Shown here: one piece after another, positions 1 to 7,280 of the stretch | How the letters are laid out: the number at the start of each line of letters is the position of its first letter | How positions within the stretch are numbered: position 1 is the stretch's first letter | Source: an uncultured Dehalococcoidia bacterium | GTDB taxonomy: Bacteria > Chloroflexota > Dehalococcoidia > Lucifugimonadales > UBA3495 | Reading direction: 5' to 3' | Assembly (NCBI GenBank): GCA_958296445.1 | Contig: OY282565.1 | Location: 310,001-374,000, forward strand | DNA: 64,000 nt | Program-made: the position numbers and the translations under genes | Notes under the pieces: generated by a model | The model's input: the letters and a program-made list of their open reading frames with translations, nothing else | What the model was told of the DNA's origin: nothing | Databases searched by the model: none

Positions 1-472
1 CTAACGCACCCCGCCCCCCCGCGCCACCACACCGACGCCAACACCCCAATCGCAAAACCAAATCCCGCCCCCCGCCCCCCCACCATTCCGTCACTCCGCC
101 ATTGCGCCATTGCGCCATTCCGTCCGCCCATCCGCCCGTCATTCTGTCATTCCGCCCACCCGTCCATCATTGCGTCATTGCGTCCGTCCGTCCGTCCGTC
201 CGCCCGCCATTCTGCCCACCCGTCCATCATTGCGTCATTGCGTCCGTCCGTCCGTCCGCCATTCTGCCCACCCGTCCATCATTCCGTCATTGCGCCATTG
301 CGTCATTCCGTCCGTCCGTCCGCCCACCCACCATTCCGCCAGCCCGCCCGTCATTCCGCCCGCCCCTCTGTCATTCTGAGCGCAGCGAAGAATCTCACCT
401 TTCCCGGCAAAACCCTTCCCTGTCGCTCAGAGCGTCAAAAGGGAATCTCGCAACCCCCCGGCCACCGCTTGC
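1..472. repeat. Low-complexity CCGT/GTCATT repeat block
   Basis: There is no credible gene here. The stretch is built from short words (CCGTCCGT, GTCATT, GCGCCATT). A unit of about 50-60 bp starting CATTC[CT]GCCCACCC begins at 148, 208 and 260. At 370 it runs into a copy of the GTCATTCTGAGC element that recurs across the left 14 kb. Open frames across it encode only Pro/Ser/Arg/His-rich low-complexity peptides. Confidence 0.75.
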
Positions 473-853
473 CTACCCCGCCAGCCGCTCGGCCTCGCGA
501 ATATAGCTGTCGGTGCCGCGAATCAGCTCAGCGTGATGCTCCTCCGGTTCACAATGCCCGTCAATGAAACAGTCGCCATACAACTCCCCTTCCTGAATAT
601 CGTAACGAGTGCGAAATGCCGCAAGAGCCTCGCTTTCCTGCCCCAGAAAGCCCACTTGTACGCAAATTTCTCGAACACACTGCAACTCCCGCCCCGTCCG
701 CTCCAGAATCAACGCGCTTGTAGCCCGCTCAGAGGCGCACCAAGCCCTTCCCGCAGCCTCTCGCAGGTCGCCTTTATCCAGCAATGCCACGGCTTCATCG
801 TAAAAGCCCCAAGCCTCGGCCAGCATCACCTGCCCCCGCTCTGTCGCCAACAC
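473..853 (-). CDS. HEPN/PaREP1-like small protein (paralogue 1)
   Basis: This 126-residue helical protein has the look of the PaREP1/HEPN-like families. Its N-terminal half carries a central RAWCASERATSALILERTGRE block that also occurs in the genes at 854-1252 and 25039-25428, with C-terminal CF-DG and DSYIREAE motifs also shared. The start is GTG with a strong AAGGAGG about nine bases upstream, lying inside the end of the preceding gene; stop and start abut (TAAGTG). The two genes are therefore probably co-transcribed and translationally coupled. HEPN-fold proteins are often RNases or nucleotidyltransferase partners, but no Rx4-6H active-site motif is obvious and no MNT partner is adjacent, so the function is not established. 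Confidence 0.6.
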   Translation of the reverse strand: MLATERGQVMLAEAWGFYDEAVALLDKGDLREAAGRAWCASERATSALILERTGRELQCVREICVQVGFLGQESEALAAFRTRYDIQEGELYGDCFIDGHCEPEEHHAELIRGTDSYIREAERLAG

Positions 854-1252
854 TTAGCAATTCCTCCTTAATTCATCCGCCGCTGCCTCGGCGTCGCCGA
901 TGTAGTCGGCAGTATCGTAGACAAGGCTGGTAATAAAATCCGCCGGATCGCATCGTCCATCATAAAAACATTGAGAGTGCAAACGTTGTATTCGAGTACG
1001 GAACCGTGTCCACAGCGACTCACACGCTACGCTTTGACGCCCCAGCGCCTTTATCCCGCTCGATGTTTGCGATGTCCTGGTCGGTTCCCGCCCCGTCCGC
1101 TCCAGAATCAGCGCGTCCGTAGCCCGCTTGGTAGCGCACCACGCCTTTTCCGCAGCATTCCGCAAACGGCCCTGCCCCAGCATCTCCAAAGCATCCGCCT
1201 GCAGCCCCCAAGCATCCGCGATAAGGTATCTACCCCTTTCCGATACCGGCAT
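854..1252 (-). CDS. HEPN/PaREP1-like small protein (paralogue 2)
   Basis: This 132-residue paralogue of the following gene shares the KAWCATKRATDALILERTGRE block and a C-terminal DTADYIGDAEAAADEL segment. The frame is open much further upstream (to 1501). That extension is a translation of the dispersed GTCATTCTGAGC repeat (peptide LRFAQNDRG, twice), so I chose ATG at 1252, which has GAGGG upstream. It is the first gene of a two-gene unit with 473-853. Function is unknown; an RNA-related or toxin-antitoxin role is only an analogy to HEPN proteins. Confidence 0.6.
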   Translation of the reverse strand: MPVSERGRYLIADAWGLQADALEMLGQGRLRNAAEKAWCATKRATDALILERTGREPTRTSQTSSGIKALGRQSVACESLWTRFRTRIQRLHSQCFYDGRCDPADFITSLVYDTADYIGDAEAAADELRRNC

Positions 1253-2127
1253 CGCCCCACCCTCTAGCATCATTTCCCTGCCCCGCATTCTACCACGCCA
1301 GCCCATCAGCGCGGCCCCAGCAGAGAAAACCGCCAAACTACCCCCGCCGTCCGTAATTCTAAGCAACCCCCTGTCATTCTGAGCAAGCCCCCTGTCATTC
1401 TGAGCAAAGCGAAGAACCCCGCCTTGCCCCACAAGACCCTCCCCCTCTCTCATGGCAACAAAAGGGAAACTCGCAATTTTCTCATACCAAGAATTATCCA
1501 AACCAGCATTCCCCCATCCGGTAAATCCTCTAATCCCGAAAATCCTGATTCAGACAGCCCGAGAGAAAACCGCGAAACCACCCCCGCCGTCCGTAATTCC
1601 GAGCAAGCCCCCTGTCATTCTGAGCAAAGCGAAGAATCCCGCCTTACCCCACAAGACCTTTCCCTTAGCTCAAAGCAACAAAAGGGAATCCCGCAATTTT
1701 CTAAAACCAAAATTCCCCGAATCAGTCCCCCCATCCGGTAAATCCCCTAATCCCGAAAATCCTGATTCAGACAACCCGACAGAAAACCGCGAACCACCCC
1801 CCGGAGGCGAACCCCCTATGCGGAAACCCCAAGCCTTCCCCGCCCCGTTGACACCCCCACTCTACCCCCCGCAGGGAGCGGAATTCCGCATTTTCTCAAA
1901 CCAAAATTCCCCCAATCAGAATCCCCCCATCCCGTAAATCCTCTAATCCCGAAAATCCTGATTCAGACAAACTGCGCCCCCCCGTAGGCTAACCCCCTAT
2001 GCGAAAACCCCAAGCCTTCCGCCACTACTTTGACGCCCAATACCCCCCAATCCGCCCCCGCCCCTTGACAACCCGCAACTTAGGCCGAAAAATCCAAGTG
2101 CGTATTCGATCGACAGGAGCCTTTACT
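1253..2127. repeat. Intergenic block of dispersed repeats
   Basis: About 870 bp without a supported gene. It holds GTCATTCTGAGC elements near 1373, 1393 and 1613. It also has three ~200-bp repeat units whose AATCCTGATTCAGACA words begin at 1541, 1758 and 1954. Each unit includes ATCCGGTAAATC-type words and, in the last two, the word CCCTATGCG followed by AAACCCCAAGCCTTCC. The duplicated ATGCG-AAACCCC word creates a false upstream start (1999) for the next gene. Confidence 0.75.
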
Positions 2128-3186
2128 ATGGTGGCGACAAATCATCGAACCTACACCTACATCGGGCTGGCCGGTGAGGGAGACTACATCGGCGACGGCG
2201 GGCTGCTCCGCCAGGCCGACGGCGAAACCGGCTGGCAAGACATATCCGCCGGGCTGCCCGGCAACCCCCAAGTCCGCGCCCTCCTGCTAAAAGCCGACAA
2301 CCCCGCCGTGCTGTTCGCCGGCACCCAGAACGGCGTCTACCGAAGCCCCGACCGCGGCGCAACCTGGCAGCGCCTGCCCGACCCCGCCGACGGACGCGAG
2401 GTATGGTCCCTAGCCGCCCACCCCTCCGACCCCGAAACCCTTTTCGCCGGCTACGAACCCTGCGCCATCGCCCGCTCCCAAGACGGCGGCCAAACCTGGC
2501 AGGAAATGGACACCTCCCAAGTCATTTTCCCCCACATCACCACCTATATGCCCCCCTTGGGCAAGCGCGTCATCGGCATCGCCATTGACCCCGTGAACCC
2601 GGCCAATATGTACGCCGCCATCGAAGTCGGCGGCCTCCTCGCCAGCCGCGACGGCGGCGAAACCTGGGCCCAATTGATGGACGGCCCCTACCTCCGCAAC
2701 AACACCCTAGACCTCCATCAAGTCCAAGTAAGCGCCGCCGACCCCGAAACCGTCCAAATCGCCACCCAGATAGCAATGTTCCGCGGGCGGCGCCAAGGAA
2801 CCCGATGGGAACACGTGCAGGTGCAAGATATGTTCCCCGGCGGCTCCTACTGTCGCGACCTGCTGGTAGCCCCCGACGACCCCAGCACCATCTACCTAGC
2901 CTCCGGCGCCGGCGGCGGCGCGGCCCCCCCCGACACCGTCCCCGAAGGCGCCCTGTTCCGCAGCCGCGACATAGGCCACACCTGGGAACGCCTGGACCTA
3001 GGCGACGTCCCCCCCGGCCGGATGATGCAAGTCGCCATAGACCCCGCCGTCCCCACCCGCCTAAGCTGCGCCGCCTACTCCGGCGAGGTCTACCACAGCC
3101 ACGACCAAGGCCAAACCTGGGCCAAAACCGAACTCCCCATAGAATCCACCCGCTACCTACACATCTACCCAATGGTCTGCGGCTAA
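2128..3186 (+). CDS. BNR/Asp-box beta-propeller protein
   Basis: A 352-residue protein made of repeated Asp-box motifs of the S-x-D-x-G-x-T-W type (SPDRGATW, SQDGGQTW, SRDGGETW, SRDIGHTW, SHDQGQTW), as in sialidase-like, sortilin/Vps10-like and YCF48-like beta-propellers. No signal peptide is seen from the chosen ATG. The start at 2128 has CAGGAG upstream; the longer frame from 1999 reads through repeat DNA. Sialidase catalytic residues are not apparent, so a glycosidase activity is not claimed. It stands alone between repeat blocks. Proteins of this architecture are common in Chloroflexota and are usually annotated as exo-alpha-sialidase or WD40/YVTN-like without biochemical support. Confidence 0.8.
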   Translation: MVATNHRTYTYIGLAGEGDYIGDGGLLRQADGETGWQDISAGLPGNPQVRALLLKADNPAVLFAGTQNGVYRSPDRGATWQRLPDPADGREVWSLAAHPSDPETLFAGYEPCAIARSQDGGQTWQEMDTSQVIFPHITTYMPPLGKRVIGIAIDPVNPANMYAAIEVGGLLASRDGGETWAQLMDGPYLRNNTLDLHQVQVSAADPETVQIATQIAMFRGRRQGTRWEHVQVQDMFPGGSYCRDLLVAPDDPSTIYLASGAGGGAAPPDTVPEGALFRSRDIGHTWERLDLGDVPPGRMMQVAIDPAVPTRLSCAAYSGEVYHSHDQGQTWAKTELPIESTRYLHIYPMVCG

Positions 3187-3529
3187 CCCCGCCCCAACCT
3201 GTCATTCTGAGCAAAGCGAAGAATCCCGCCTTGCCCGGTGAGACCATTCGCTCAGCTCAGAGTGCCAATGCAACCCGTCATTTAGGGCAAACAACCCGTC
3301 ATTCCGAGCAAACAATCTGTCATTACTGGGCAAACAACCCGTCATTCTGGGCAAATACCTGTCATTACGAACAAATGTCCGTCATTCCAAGCAAACAACC
3401 TGTCATTCTGAGCAAAGCGAAGGATCCCGGCCTAGCCGACAAACCCATTCCCTTCGCTCAGAATAACCAAGGCGAATTACCCCATCGCCCCTGAAAATTC
3501 CCAAAATCCCAACCCCCCGGAGGCCCGGT
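3187..3529. repeat. GTCATT element with a ~21-bp tandem array
   Basis: The block opens with a GTCATTCTGAGC element (about 3200). GTCATT then recurs at 3277, 3298, 3319, 3341, 3361, 3381 and 3402, giving seven units at 20-22 bp spacing, each followed by a GGGCAAA- or GAGCAAA-like word and AACAACC. The last unit runs into a full-length element with AGCGAAGGATCCC. It looks as though the head of the element was amplified in place. No gene is supported. Confidence 0.85.
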
Positions 3530-4150
3530 TTGGCTACCTCTGCCATCACAAGAGCCACCTACCGCGTAACCCAAGACACCCTGCCCGATATGGTGCTGGA
3601 AAAAAGCGAATTCCCCAGCGACTTCCACACCCACCAGATTGTCCGCGAAGGCGAACTGGACAACGAAACCCTAGCCAGCAACGGATTCGCCGGCAACACC
3701 GCCCAGCGTTTCCTAGCCGCCGGCCGGGTAACGGGCAGTATGCGCGAGCTGGGCCCCACCTCCAATATGGCGATGGCCGACGGCTTCGACTTTATGGCCG
3801 CCTCCGTAGTCCACCTCTTCGACTCCCCCGAATCCGTAAGCCGCTGGATGCACGACATATTCCTCAAGGATTTCGAGGATCACGTAGGCGACACCGTAGG
3901 CCAAGACCACCAGCTAGTATCCGCCACCCGCCTAGAAACCGCCGGCTTCTTCGACGAATCCGTAGCCCTCCAAGTACTCCAGGGCGGCCCCTCCGGCCTG
4001 ATTTCCTCCACCGTAGTAGACTTCCGCCTAGGCCGCCTCCTAGGCGTAGCCTTCATAGGCACCATAGGCAACCACCACCGCCCCCAGCTAACCATGCAAA
4101 TAGGCCAAGCCCTAGAAAAACGAATGGCCCAAATAGTGCTAGGCGTCTAG
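3530..4150 (+). CDS. Conserved hypothetical protein, 206 aa
   Basis: I do not recognise the family. The protein is soluble, acidic in its N-terminal half, and has no signal peptide or membrane helix. A small C-terminal section (LLGVAFIGTIGNHHRPQLT) is hydrophobic with a HH pair. The start is TTG at 3530 with GGAGG seven bases upstream, the best ribosome-binding site in the region. Coding appears real: there is clear periodicity, no repeat DNA, and a sharp end before a repeat block. Its general make-up (a mixed alpha/beta domain of about 200 residues) would fit a ligand-binding or sensor-like fold, but this is not more than a guess. Confidence 0.65.
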   Translation: MATSAITRATYRVTQDTLPDMVLEKSEFPSDFHTHQIVREGELDNETLASNGFAGNTAQRFLAAGRVTGSMRELGPTSNMAMADGFDFMAASVVHLFDSPESVSRWMHDIFLKDFEDHVGDTVGQDHQLVSATRLETAGFFDESVALQVLQGGPSGLISSTVVDFRLGRLLGVAFIGTIGNHHRPQLTMQIGQALEKRMAQIVLGV

Positions 4151-4433
4151 CAACACCACCCCATCCATCCAGCGCCCAAAACCCACCCCAGAAAAATGGC
4201 ATCGGAGCGCACAGCCCAAATACCGTAAGGGCGCACAGCCGAAAATAGCGTAGGGGCGCACAGCCGTGCGCCCCCACCAACCCCAAAAGCAGCCCCCCCC
4301 GCAACACAACCATCGCAACTTGAATAAAATACCCCACCCATTATAACCGTACATCAAGCAATTCGCCCCGCCACCCAACCATCCGCAAACGGAACAACTT
4401 TCCGCAGGCACCAGCGGCCTAGGGCAGATGTAT
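4151..4433. repeat. GTAGGGGCGCAC palindromic repeats
   Basis: Intergenic. A copy of the GTAGGGGCGCAC-AGCC-GTGCGCCCCCAC palindrome lies at 4250-4277, preceded by two partial copies (GAGCGCACAGCC, AAGGGCGCACAGCC). Near-identical copies lie at 9710-9737 and 42874-42901. The palindrome sits between converging genes (3530-4150 + and 4434-4787 -), so it could serve as a two-way terminator; that is inference. Confidence 0.75.
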
Positions 4434-4787
4434 TTAAGAGAGAGGCAGGTAGCGCACCAGGTTCTCCCATTCCTGCTCCAGGCTGCCTCCGATTAAGAGC
4501 AAGAGATCTTCAACCGCCTGTCCCAGCGGCAGCGTACAAGGAATCTGCACTACTCCCGGCATTGCAAGACCAGCGCGAAGTCTCTCATTTGCGTAGACTG
4601 GCATATCGCCATAGTCGTGCGTCAACAGCACCCGGCCCATCTCCGCTGCCCGCTCAAGCACTATTGGGTCGGGAGTATTGCCCAAGTCAACATCTTGCAC
4701 CCGAACAATGTCTATGGCAGGGTCTCCCCTCAGCAGCCCGCAAATCACGTTGACATTAAAATTCCCATCCGCCAGAAAGCGAGTCAC
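4434..4787 (-). CDS. DUF5615 PIN-like toxin candidate
   Basis: A 117-residue PIN-like protein of the DUF5615/Mut7-C type. It has an N-terminal FLADGNFN (Asp7), a central D-PDPIVLERAAE segment with conserved acidic residues, and THDYGDMP (Asp58), which is the usual acidic metal-binding arrangement. The start is GTG at 4787, overlapping the stop of the DUF433 gene (GTGA). This coupling is the hallmark of DUF433-DUF5615 toxin-antitoxin pairs. The expected activity is Mg-dependent RNase; none is shown here. Length is normal for the family. Confidence 0.8.
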   Translation of the reverse strand: MTRFLADGNFNVNVICGLLRGDPAIDIVRVQDVDLGNTPDPIVLERAAEMGRVLLTHDYGDMPVYANERLRAGLAMPGVVQIPCTLPLGQAVEDLLLLIGGSLEQEWENLVRYLPLS

Positions 4788-5143
4788 TTAATCAGACCCC
4801 TTTCCTTGAGCCGCCCCATCAGCCGCTTTGTCCGTTCGATATATTCAGGCTGAGACTCGATGTGCGCTCTAACTTTATCCGCCCGCTCGCGGCGTACCTT
4901 CAGATACCCGTCAACTTCGTTCTTGTTGCCTTTATAATAATCAAGCACCCCTTTCACATCTGCCGCGCTGACCGCAGGATACTGCTGTGCGATTTCCGCC
5001 GCATTATAGCCCAACGTGTGCGCCCCAATCACAACGTCCAGCAAAACGCGGCTTTTATGCACCCGCACAGTGCCGCGCTCATCCCGGTACAGTAGCCCGC
5101 CTTCTGGTATATTCAGAGGTATAGGCTCGTTTTCGTAAATCAT
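4784..5143 (-). CDS. DUF433 antitoxin candidate
   Basis: A 119-residue protein with the DUF433 signature: PLNIPEGGLLYRDERGTVRV, a VLLDVVIGAH segment and AAEIAQQYPAVSAADVKGVLDYY, which form a winged-helix-like domain. A basic helical C-terminal tail follows, presumably the toxin-binding part. The frame is open upstream to 5239 but that part is Arg-rich and unlike the family, so ATG 5143 is preferred although its ribosome-binding site is weak. It precedes and overlaps the DUF5615 gene. The order antitoxin then toxin is standard for this pair, and autoregulation is expected but not visible. Confidence 0.8.
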   Translation of the reverse strand: MIYENEPIPLNIPEGGLLYRDERGTVRVHKSRVLLDVVIGAHTLGYNAAEIAQQYPAVSAADVKGVLDYYKGNKNEVDGYLKVRRERADKVRAHIESQPEYIERTKRLMGRLKERGLIK

Positions 5144-5165
5144 CCGCCCCCCCGTCCCGCATAAA

Positions 5166-5573
5166 CTACCCCCCATCACGCCGATACGCCGCCGACCAGT
5201 CATCCGGCAACGCCGTCGGCGGCCGCAGCAGCGTTTCAACGGGAATCCCCAGCCGCTTATGCAGCGCCTGCGCCATCAACGGCGTAATGGCCCGCTTCCC
5301 CGATAACACCTCAGCGACCTCAACCTGACTGCCAATGCAAGAAACCAAATCCCTCGGACTAAGACCCGCCTGCTCCATTCGGAAGTCAATAGCCGCCACC
5401 GGCCCCGGGTAGCCCATATCTACATTCTCGGACTCGTATACTTCAACAGACCCGACCAGCGCATCCAGCTCGCCCCCCTCAAGAGTGCCGGGCCGCGCGT
5501 CCATAAGCTCATAAATGCGGGCCAACGCAGCCTTATGCTCCGCATCGGTCTTCAGCGGCTTGCTATTCCCCAC
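5166..5573 (-). CDS. higA: HigA-type antitoxin (XRE-like HTH)
   Basis: A 135-residue HigA-family antitoxin. The N-terminal half (residues 1-65) is acidic and helical. The C-terminal half is a helix-turn-helix of the HigA type: FRMEQAGLSPRDLVSCIGS, then VAEVLSGKRAITPLMAQALHKRLGIP. It starts two bases after the end of the HigB gene, so toxin precedes antitoxin as is usual for HigBA. The antitoxin would neutralise HigB and repress the operon. The module sits directly next to the DUF433/DUF5615 pair (22 bp away), so two toxin-antitoxin modules are stacked on the same strand. Confidence 0.88.
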   Translation of the reverse strand: MGNSKPLKTDAEHKAALARIYELMDARPGTLEGGELDALVGSVEVYESENVDMGYPGPVAAIDFRMEQAGLSPRDLVSCIGSQVEVAEVLSGKRAITPLMAQALHKRLGIPVETLLRPPTALPDDWSAAYRRDGG

Positions 5574-5575
5574 GG

Positions 5576-5869
5576 CTACACCCTCTCCGCGTCTATGCGG
5601 TCATACTCCGAATGTGTCCCAACAAACCGGATGTACACCACCCGGTACGGATAGTTGATATACACTACCAATCTGAAATCGTTGCTTTTGATATTAAACA
5701 CCGCCCGATTGTAGCGGAGAATACTGGCGCTGGGATACCTCGCCCTCACTTTGGCCGGCGTATCCCAATCCTCCTTCTCCACTTCACGATTCCACGCCTG
5801 CAACGACGCTTCGGCGCTGGGGTAAAGCCGCCAAAACTCCCGCAGCGTCTTTAGCGCGATGACGCGCAA
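5576..5869 (-). CDS. higB: HigB-type mRNA interferase toxin
   Basis: A 97-residue RelE-superfamily toxin of the HigB family. It opens with MRVIALKTLREFWRLYP, has a central conserved DWDTPAKVRARYPSASIL segment, and ends with FNIKSNDFRLVVYINYPYRVVYIRFVGTHSEYD; the last part contains the family's basic and His residues used for ribosome-dependent mRNA cleavage. Length and order match intact HigB. It ends two bases before higA and starts three bases after the end of the upstream dehydrogenase gene, so the module may be read from that promoter as well as its own. Confidence 0.9.
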   Translation of the reverse strand: MRVIALKTLREFWRLYPSAEASLQAWNREVEKEDWDTPAKVRARYPSASILRYNRAVFNIKSNDFRLVVYINYPYRVVYIRFVGTHSEYDRIDAERV

Positions 5870-5872
5870 AGG

Positions 5873-6958
5873 CTACCCCCCCGCCACCAGCCGCGCCGCC
5901 TCGTCCCCCATCTCCGCCGTACTCGCCCCCCCGCCCAGATCCGCCGTCAGCACCCGCCGCTCCTCCAGGCACCGGGCCACCGCCGCCTCCACCCGCGCCG
6001 CCGCCGCCGGCTCCCCCAAGTGATCCAGCATCATCGCCACCGCCGATATAGTCGCCAGCGGATTCGCTATCCCCTTCCCCATAATATCGAAAGCCGCCCC
6101 ATGCACCGGCTCAAACAGCGACGGATGCTCCCGCCCCGGATTGATATTCGCGCTAGGCGCCAGCCCCATACTCCCCGACACCACCGCCGCAATGTCCGAC
6201 AGTATATCGGCAAACAAATTCGACGCCACCACCACGTCGAAATCCTCCGGCCACCGCACGAAATCCATACACGCCCGGTCCACCAGCAACGACTCCGTCT
6301 CCACCTGCGGATACTCCGCCGCCACCTCCCCGAACACCTCGTCCCAGAAAACCATCCCGAAAGACTGCGCGTTAGACTTCGTCACCGACGTAACCTTGCT
6401 ACGCCTCCCCGGATTCCGCCGCTGCCGCAGCAAACAATGCTCAAAAGCCGCCCGGATAATCCGCTCAGTGCCGCGCCGGGTAAAAACATTGCTCTGAATA
6501 ACCGTCTCATACGCCGTCCCAACATTCAGCCGCCCCCCCACCGGCGCATACTCCCCCTCCGTATTCTCCCGGAAAATAACCATATCTATATCCCCCGCCT
6601 GCTTGCCCGACAAAGGCGAAGTCACCCCGGGATAAAGATACGCCGGCCGCACACAAACCCCCTGGTCAAACCCCCGCCGCATCGGCAGCAACAGCCCGTG
6701 CAACGTAATATGATCAGGAATCTCCGGATCCCCCACCGCGCCAAACAAAATAGCGTCAAACCCCGAAAGCAACTCCAGCCCATCCTCCGGCATCAGCCGC
6801 CCCGTCTCCCGATAAAAAGCGCTACCCCACGGAAACTCCGTAAACCGGAAACCCGGCCCCCCCGAACCCGCCAGCGCCTCCAGCGTCTTCCGCCCCTCCG
6901 CAACAACCTCCGGCCCAACCCCATCCCCAGCAATCACCGCCAAACTATACTCCACCAT
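5873..6958 (-). CDS. Tartrate/D-malate dehydrogenase-like enzyme (isopropylmalate dehydrogenase superfamily)
   Basis: A full-length (361 aa) NAD- and metal-dependent beta-decarboxylating dehydrogenase. Visible features are the N-terminal VIAGDGVGPEV, the TLHGLLLPMRRGFDQ segment typical of tartrate dehydrogenase/decarboxylase and D-malate dehydrogenase (LeuB and Icd differ here), catalytic Tyr137 (TEGEYAPVGGR), Lys194 (VTKSNA) and the metal-binding Asp251 (NLFADILSD). It therefore probably oxidatively decarboxylates D-malate or tartrate rather than isopropylmalate. No leu genes lie nearby, which agrees. It is the first gene of a leftward run that continues through higBA and DUF433/DUF5615 with very short gaps. 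Confidence 0.87.
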   Translation of the reverse strand: MVEYSLAVIAGDGVGPEVVAEGRKTLEALAGSGGPGFRFTEFPWGSAFYRETGRLMPEDGLELLSGFDAILFGAVGDPEIPDHITLHGLLLPMRRGFDQGVCVRPAYLYPGVTSPLSGKQAGDIDMVIFRENTEGEYAPVGGRLNVGTAYETVIQSNVFTRRGTERIIRAAFEHCLLRQRRNPGRRSKVTSVTKSNAQSFGMVFWDEVFGEVAAEYPQVETESLLVDRACMDFVRWPEDFDVVVASNLFADILSDIAAVVSGSMGLAPSANINPGREHPSLFEPVHGAAFDIMGKGIANPLATISAVAMMLDHLGEPAAAARVEAAVARCLEERRVLTADLGGGASTAEMGDEAARLVAGG

Positions 6959-7280
6959 ATCTCTCCATCCTCCCTGTATTTATTAAACGCCAAGCCCGCC
7001 AAGATTTTCAAGCTATAAAAATAAATAATAAAAAAACTCGGCGCGCTCGGCGCACTCGGCGTTTAACCTAACCCGGCGTTTATCAATAAATAATAAAAAA
7101 ACTCGGCGCACTCGGCGCACTCGGCGTTTAACCTAACCCGGCGTTTATCAATAAATAATAAAAAAACTCGGCGCACTCGGCGCACTCGGCGTTTAATTCA
7201 ACCCGGCGTTTATCAATAAATAATAAAAAAACTCGGCGCGCTCGGCGCACTCGGCGTTTAACCTAACCCCCGCGTTTAAC
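6959..7280. repeat. Four 65-bp tandem repeats
   Basis: An exact-period tandem array: the word ATAAATAATAAAAAA begins at 7021, 7086, 7151 and 7216, so the period is 65 bp in every step. Each unit continues with two or three ACTCGGCGC words, GGCGTTTAA and CTAACCCGGCG. AT-rich and GC-rich halves alternate in otherwise very C-rich DNA. ACTCGGCGC is itself repeated two or three times per unit. The upstream 60 bp (6959-7020) holds a related imperfect unit. The array lies between two leftward genes and could hold promoter or terminator signals for the dehydrogenase gene; no clear -35/-10 pair was found. Confidence 0.9.

Noticed and set aside
102..567. Overlapping open frames of 89-134 codons in the first 600 bp
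   Set aside because: They encode only Pro/Ser/Arg/His low-complexity peptides from repeat DNA and overlap each other in several frames.
1999..2127. Longer start for the Asp-box protein gene
   Set aside because: The first 43 codons come from a repeated intergenic unit that is also present at about 1815; ATG 2128 has a ribosome-binding site.
5166..7018. Long + strand frames opposite the dehydrogenase gene (e.g. 6020-7018)
   Set aside because: Arg/His/Pro-rich shadows of the minus-strand gene; no family likeness.
7021..7280. CRISPR or plasmid-type iteron origin
   Set aside because: The 65-bp units are nearly identical over their whole length, without spacers, and no Rep protein gene is near.
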